The notes under the pieces: generated by a model
What the model saw: the letters and a program-made list of their open reading frames with translations, nothing else
Database searches by the model: none
What the model was told of the DNA's origin: nothing
Made by a program: the position numbers and the translations under genes
Source of the DNA: an uncultured Alistipes sp.
Lineage (GTDB): Bacteria > Bacteroidota > Bacteroidia > Bacteroidales > Rikenellaceae
Reading direction: 5' to 3'
Assembly: GCA_934754975.1 (NCBI GenBank)
Contig: CAKVKI010000031.1
Coordinates: 1 to 15,669, forward strand
DNA length: 15,669 bases
Shown here: one piece after another, positions 15,026 to 15,669 of the stretch
Position numbering within the stretch: the first letter of the stretch is position 1
Layout of the letters: the number at the start of each line of letters is the position of its first letter

Positions 15026-15033
15026 CAAAATTA
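15026..15033 (-). promoter_or_regulatory. Candidate -7 box for the MFS transporter gene
   Basis: On the minus strand TAATTTTG (complement of 15026-15033) matches TAnnTTTG exactly and would give a leader of about 18 nt before ATG 15001, the same geometry as the macroglobulin gene. No -33 TTTG or TTG is seen at the right distance, so the promoter may be weak or regulated, or the gene may rely partly on read-through. Confidence 0.5.
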
Positions 15034-15059
15034 CGAAGGAAAAGCGTAAGGGCGGCGAG

Positions 15060-15669
15060 TCAGCGCCGCGGCTTTTTAGACTCCGCCCTTCGGCCCGGAG
15101 CGCGTCCGGCGGACGATGCGGCCGATTTCCGGAGTCCGGGGCGTTTCGGGGTTTTCGGCCCGGCAGTCTGCCGGGCCGGGATACGCGGCTGTCCGCCATC
15201 CGACGCCGATTCGGATTCCGTCACCGCGACAGCTTCGGGTTTTGTTCCAGTCTTGGGTTTCTGCGTTTTCGGCCGCGGTTTTTTCCGCACCGACCAGCCG
15301 AAATGGCCGATCGCTTCGCCCAGCGCGAAATATTCGCCGTGGGAGTAGACGATCGGGCAGGCGCGTTCGAGACAGAAGCGGCCCGTAGCGGGGTCGATAT
15401 AATCGGCATCGACCTGTACGGCGACCACTTCGGCCAAGAACATGTCGTGCGTCCCCAGCTCAAGCACCTGCCGCACGCGGCACTCGATGCTCACGGGGGA
15501 CTCTTCGACGATCGGCGCCGCGACCTGCAGCGCCTTGCCGGGCGTAAGGCCCATTTCGCGGAATTTGTCGTAATCGCGGCCCGAACGAACGCCGCACCAG
15601 TCCGCGGCGCGGGCCAGATCGCGGGTCGTGAGGTTGATGACGAACTCTCCGGTGCGGCGGATAATCCCG
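15060..15669 (-). CDS. Flavin reductase family protein with basic C-terminal tail, 5' end outside window
   Basis: The frame is open from the right edge to TGA at 15062-15060, giving 202 visible codons; the N-terminus is missing. The visible domain has GEFVINLTT, SGRDYDKFREMGLTPGKAL, APIVEESPVSIECRV, LGTHDMFLAEVVAV and ACPIVYSHGEYFALGEAIG, which fit the flavoredoxin-like branch of the flavin reductase (FMN-binding split barrel) family. Such proteins bind FMN and reduce flavins with NAD(P)H or pass electrons to partners. The family normally ends soon after the motif seen here as FGWSVRKK. Instead about 72 further residues follow, rich in Lys, Arg, Pro, Ala and Ser with no sign of folded structure, ending in SKKPRR. 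The tail uses the same GC-rich codons as the rest of the gene. Its role is unknown; nucleic-acid or partner binding is possible. Confidence 0.85.
   Translation of the reverse strand, partial: GIIRRTGEFVINLTTRDLARAADWCGVRSGRDYDKFREMGLTPGKALQVAAPIVEESPVSIECRVRQVLELGTHDMFLAEVVAVQVDADYIDPATGRFCLERACPIVYSHGEYFALGEAIGHFGWSVRKKPRPKTQKPKTGTKPEAVAVTESESASDGGQPRIPARQTAGPKTPKRPGLRKSAASSAGRAPGRRAESKKPRR
15156..15178. repeat. 10-bp perfect inverted repeat inside the flavin reductase tail
   Basis: CGGCCCGGCA (15156-15165) and TGCCGGGCCG (15169-15178) pair perfectly over a 3-nt loop. The hairpin lies in the region coding for the low-complexity tail. No T-run follows on either strand, so it is not a terminator. 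It may simply reflect GC-rich codons, or mark an inserted palindrome. Confidence 0.5.

Noticed and set aside
15002..15199. N-terminal extension of the MFS transporter from 15199
   Set aside because: The extra 66 residues are Arg/Pro-rich, overlap the flavin reductase coding region and lie upstream of the candidate promoter at 15026-15033.

Overview
The window looks like chromosome from a GC-rich member of the Bacteroidales, most plausibly an Alistipes-type gut bacterium. That placement is inferred from several signs: a fimbrillin-like lipoprotein, a DUF4988-type surface lipoprotein, Bacteroidetes-type promoters (TAnnTTTG -7 boxes), start codons with no clear Shine-Dalgarno sequence, and coding DNA rich in G and C. 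No species can be named from the sequence alone. No tRNA, rRNA, CRISPR array, insertion sequence or phage gene was seen.

Layout, left to right. At 1-795 (-) is the 5' part of a fimbrillin (Mfa-like) lipoprotein gene that runs off the left edge. A 415-bp divergent promoter region separates it from 1211-3352 (+), a DUF4988-type surface lipoprotein with a coiled coil and three related beta modules; its coding sequence carries a run of nine G. After a strong hairpin terminator comes 3417-5753 (-), a secreted GH127/GH146-type beta-L-arabinofuranosidase. Upstream of it on the same strand lies 6034-8328 (-), penicillin-binding protein 1C (pbpC). pbpC is divergent from 8388-13643 (+), a large thioester-containing bacterial alpha-2-macroglobulin lipoprotein. 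The two -7 promoter boxes of that pair face each other in a 17-bp near-palindrome. A convergent junction with three hairpins leads to 13826-15001 (-), an MFS transporter, and then 15060-15669 (-), a flavin reductase family gene truncated by the right edge and ending in a long basic, low-complexity tail.

How the genes fit together. The central pair, alpha-2-macroglobulin plus PBP1C, is a recognised functional association in bacteria: a protease-trapping protein in the cell envelope beside a peptidoglycan synthase thought to act in wall repair. Here the pair is divergent instead of sharing one operon, and one compact bidirectional promoter would link their expression. The left part encodes cell-surface proteins (a putative pilus subunit and an adhesin-like or glycan-binding-like lipoprotein). 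The arabinofuranosidase stands alone, with no SusC/SusD or regulator beside it. The MFS and flavin reductase genes are close and co-directional, but the transporter has its own candidate promoter.

The observations most worth following are the poly-G tract in the surface lipoprotein (possible phase variation), the face-to-face promoters of pbpC and the macroglobulin gene, and the basic tail on the flavin reductase. I did not find a clear new multi-gene defence or biosynthetic system.
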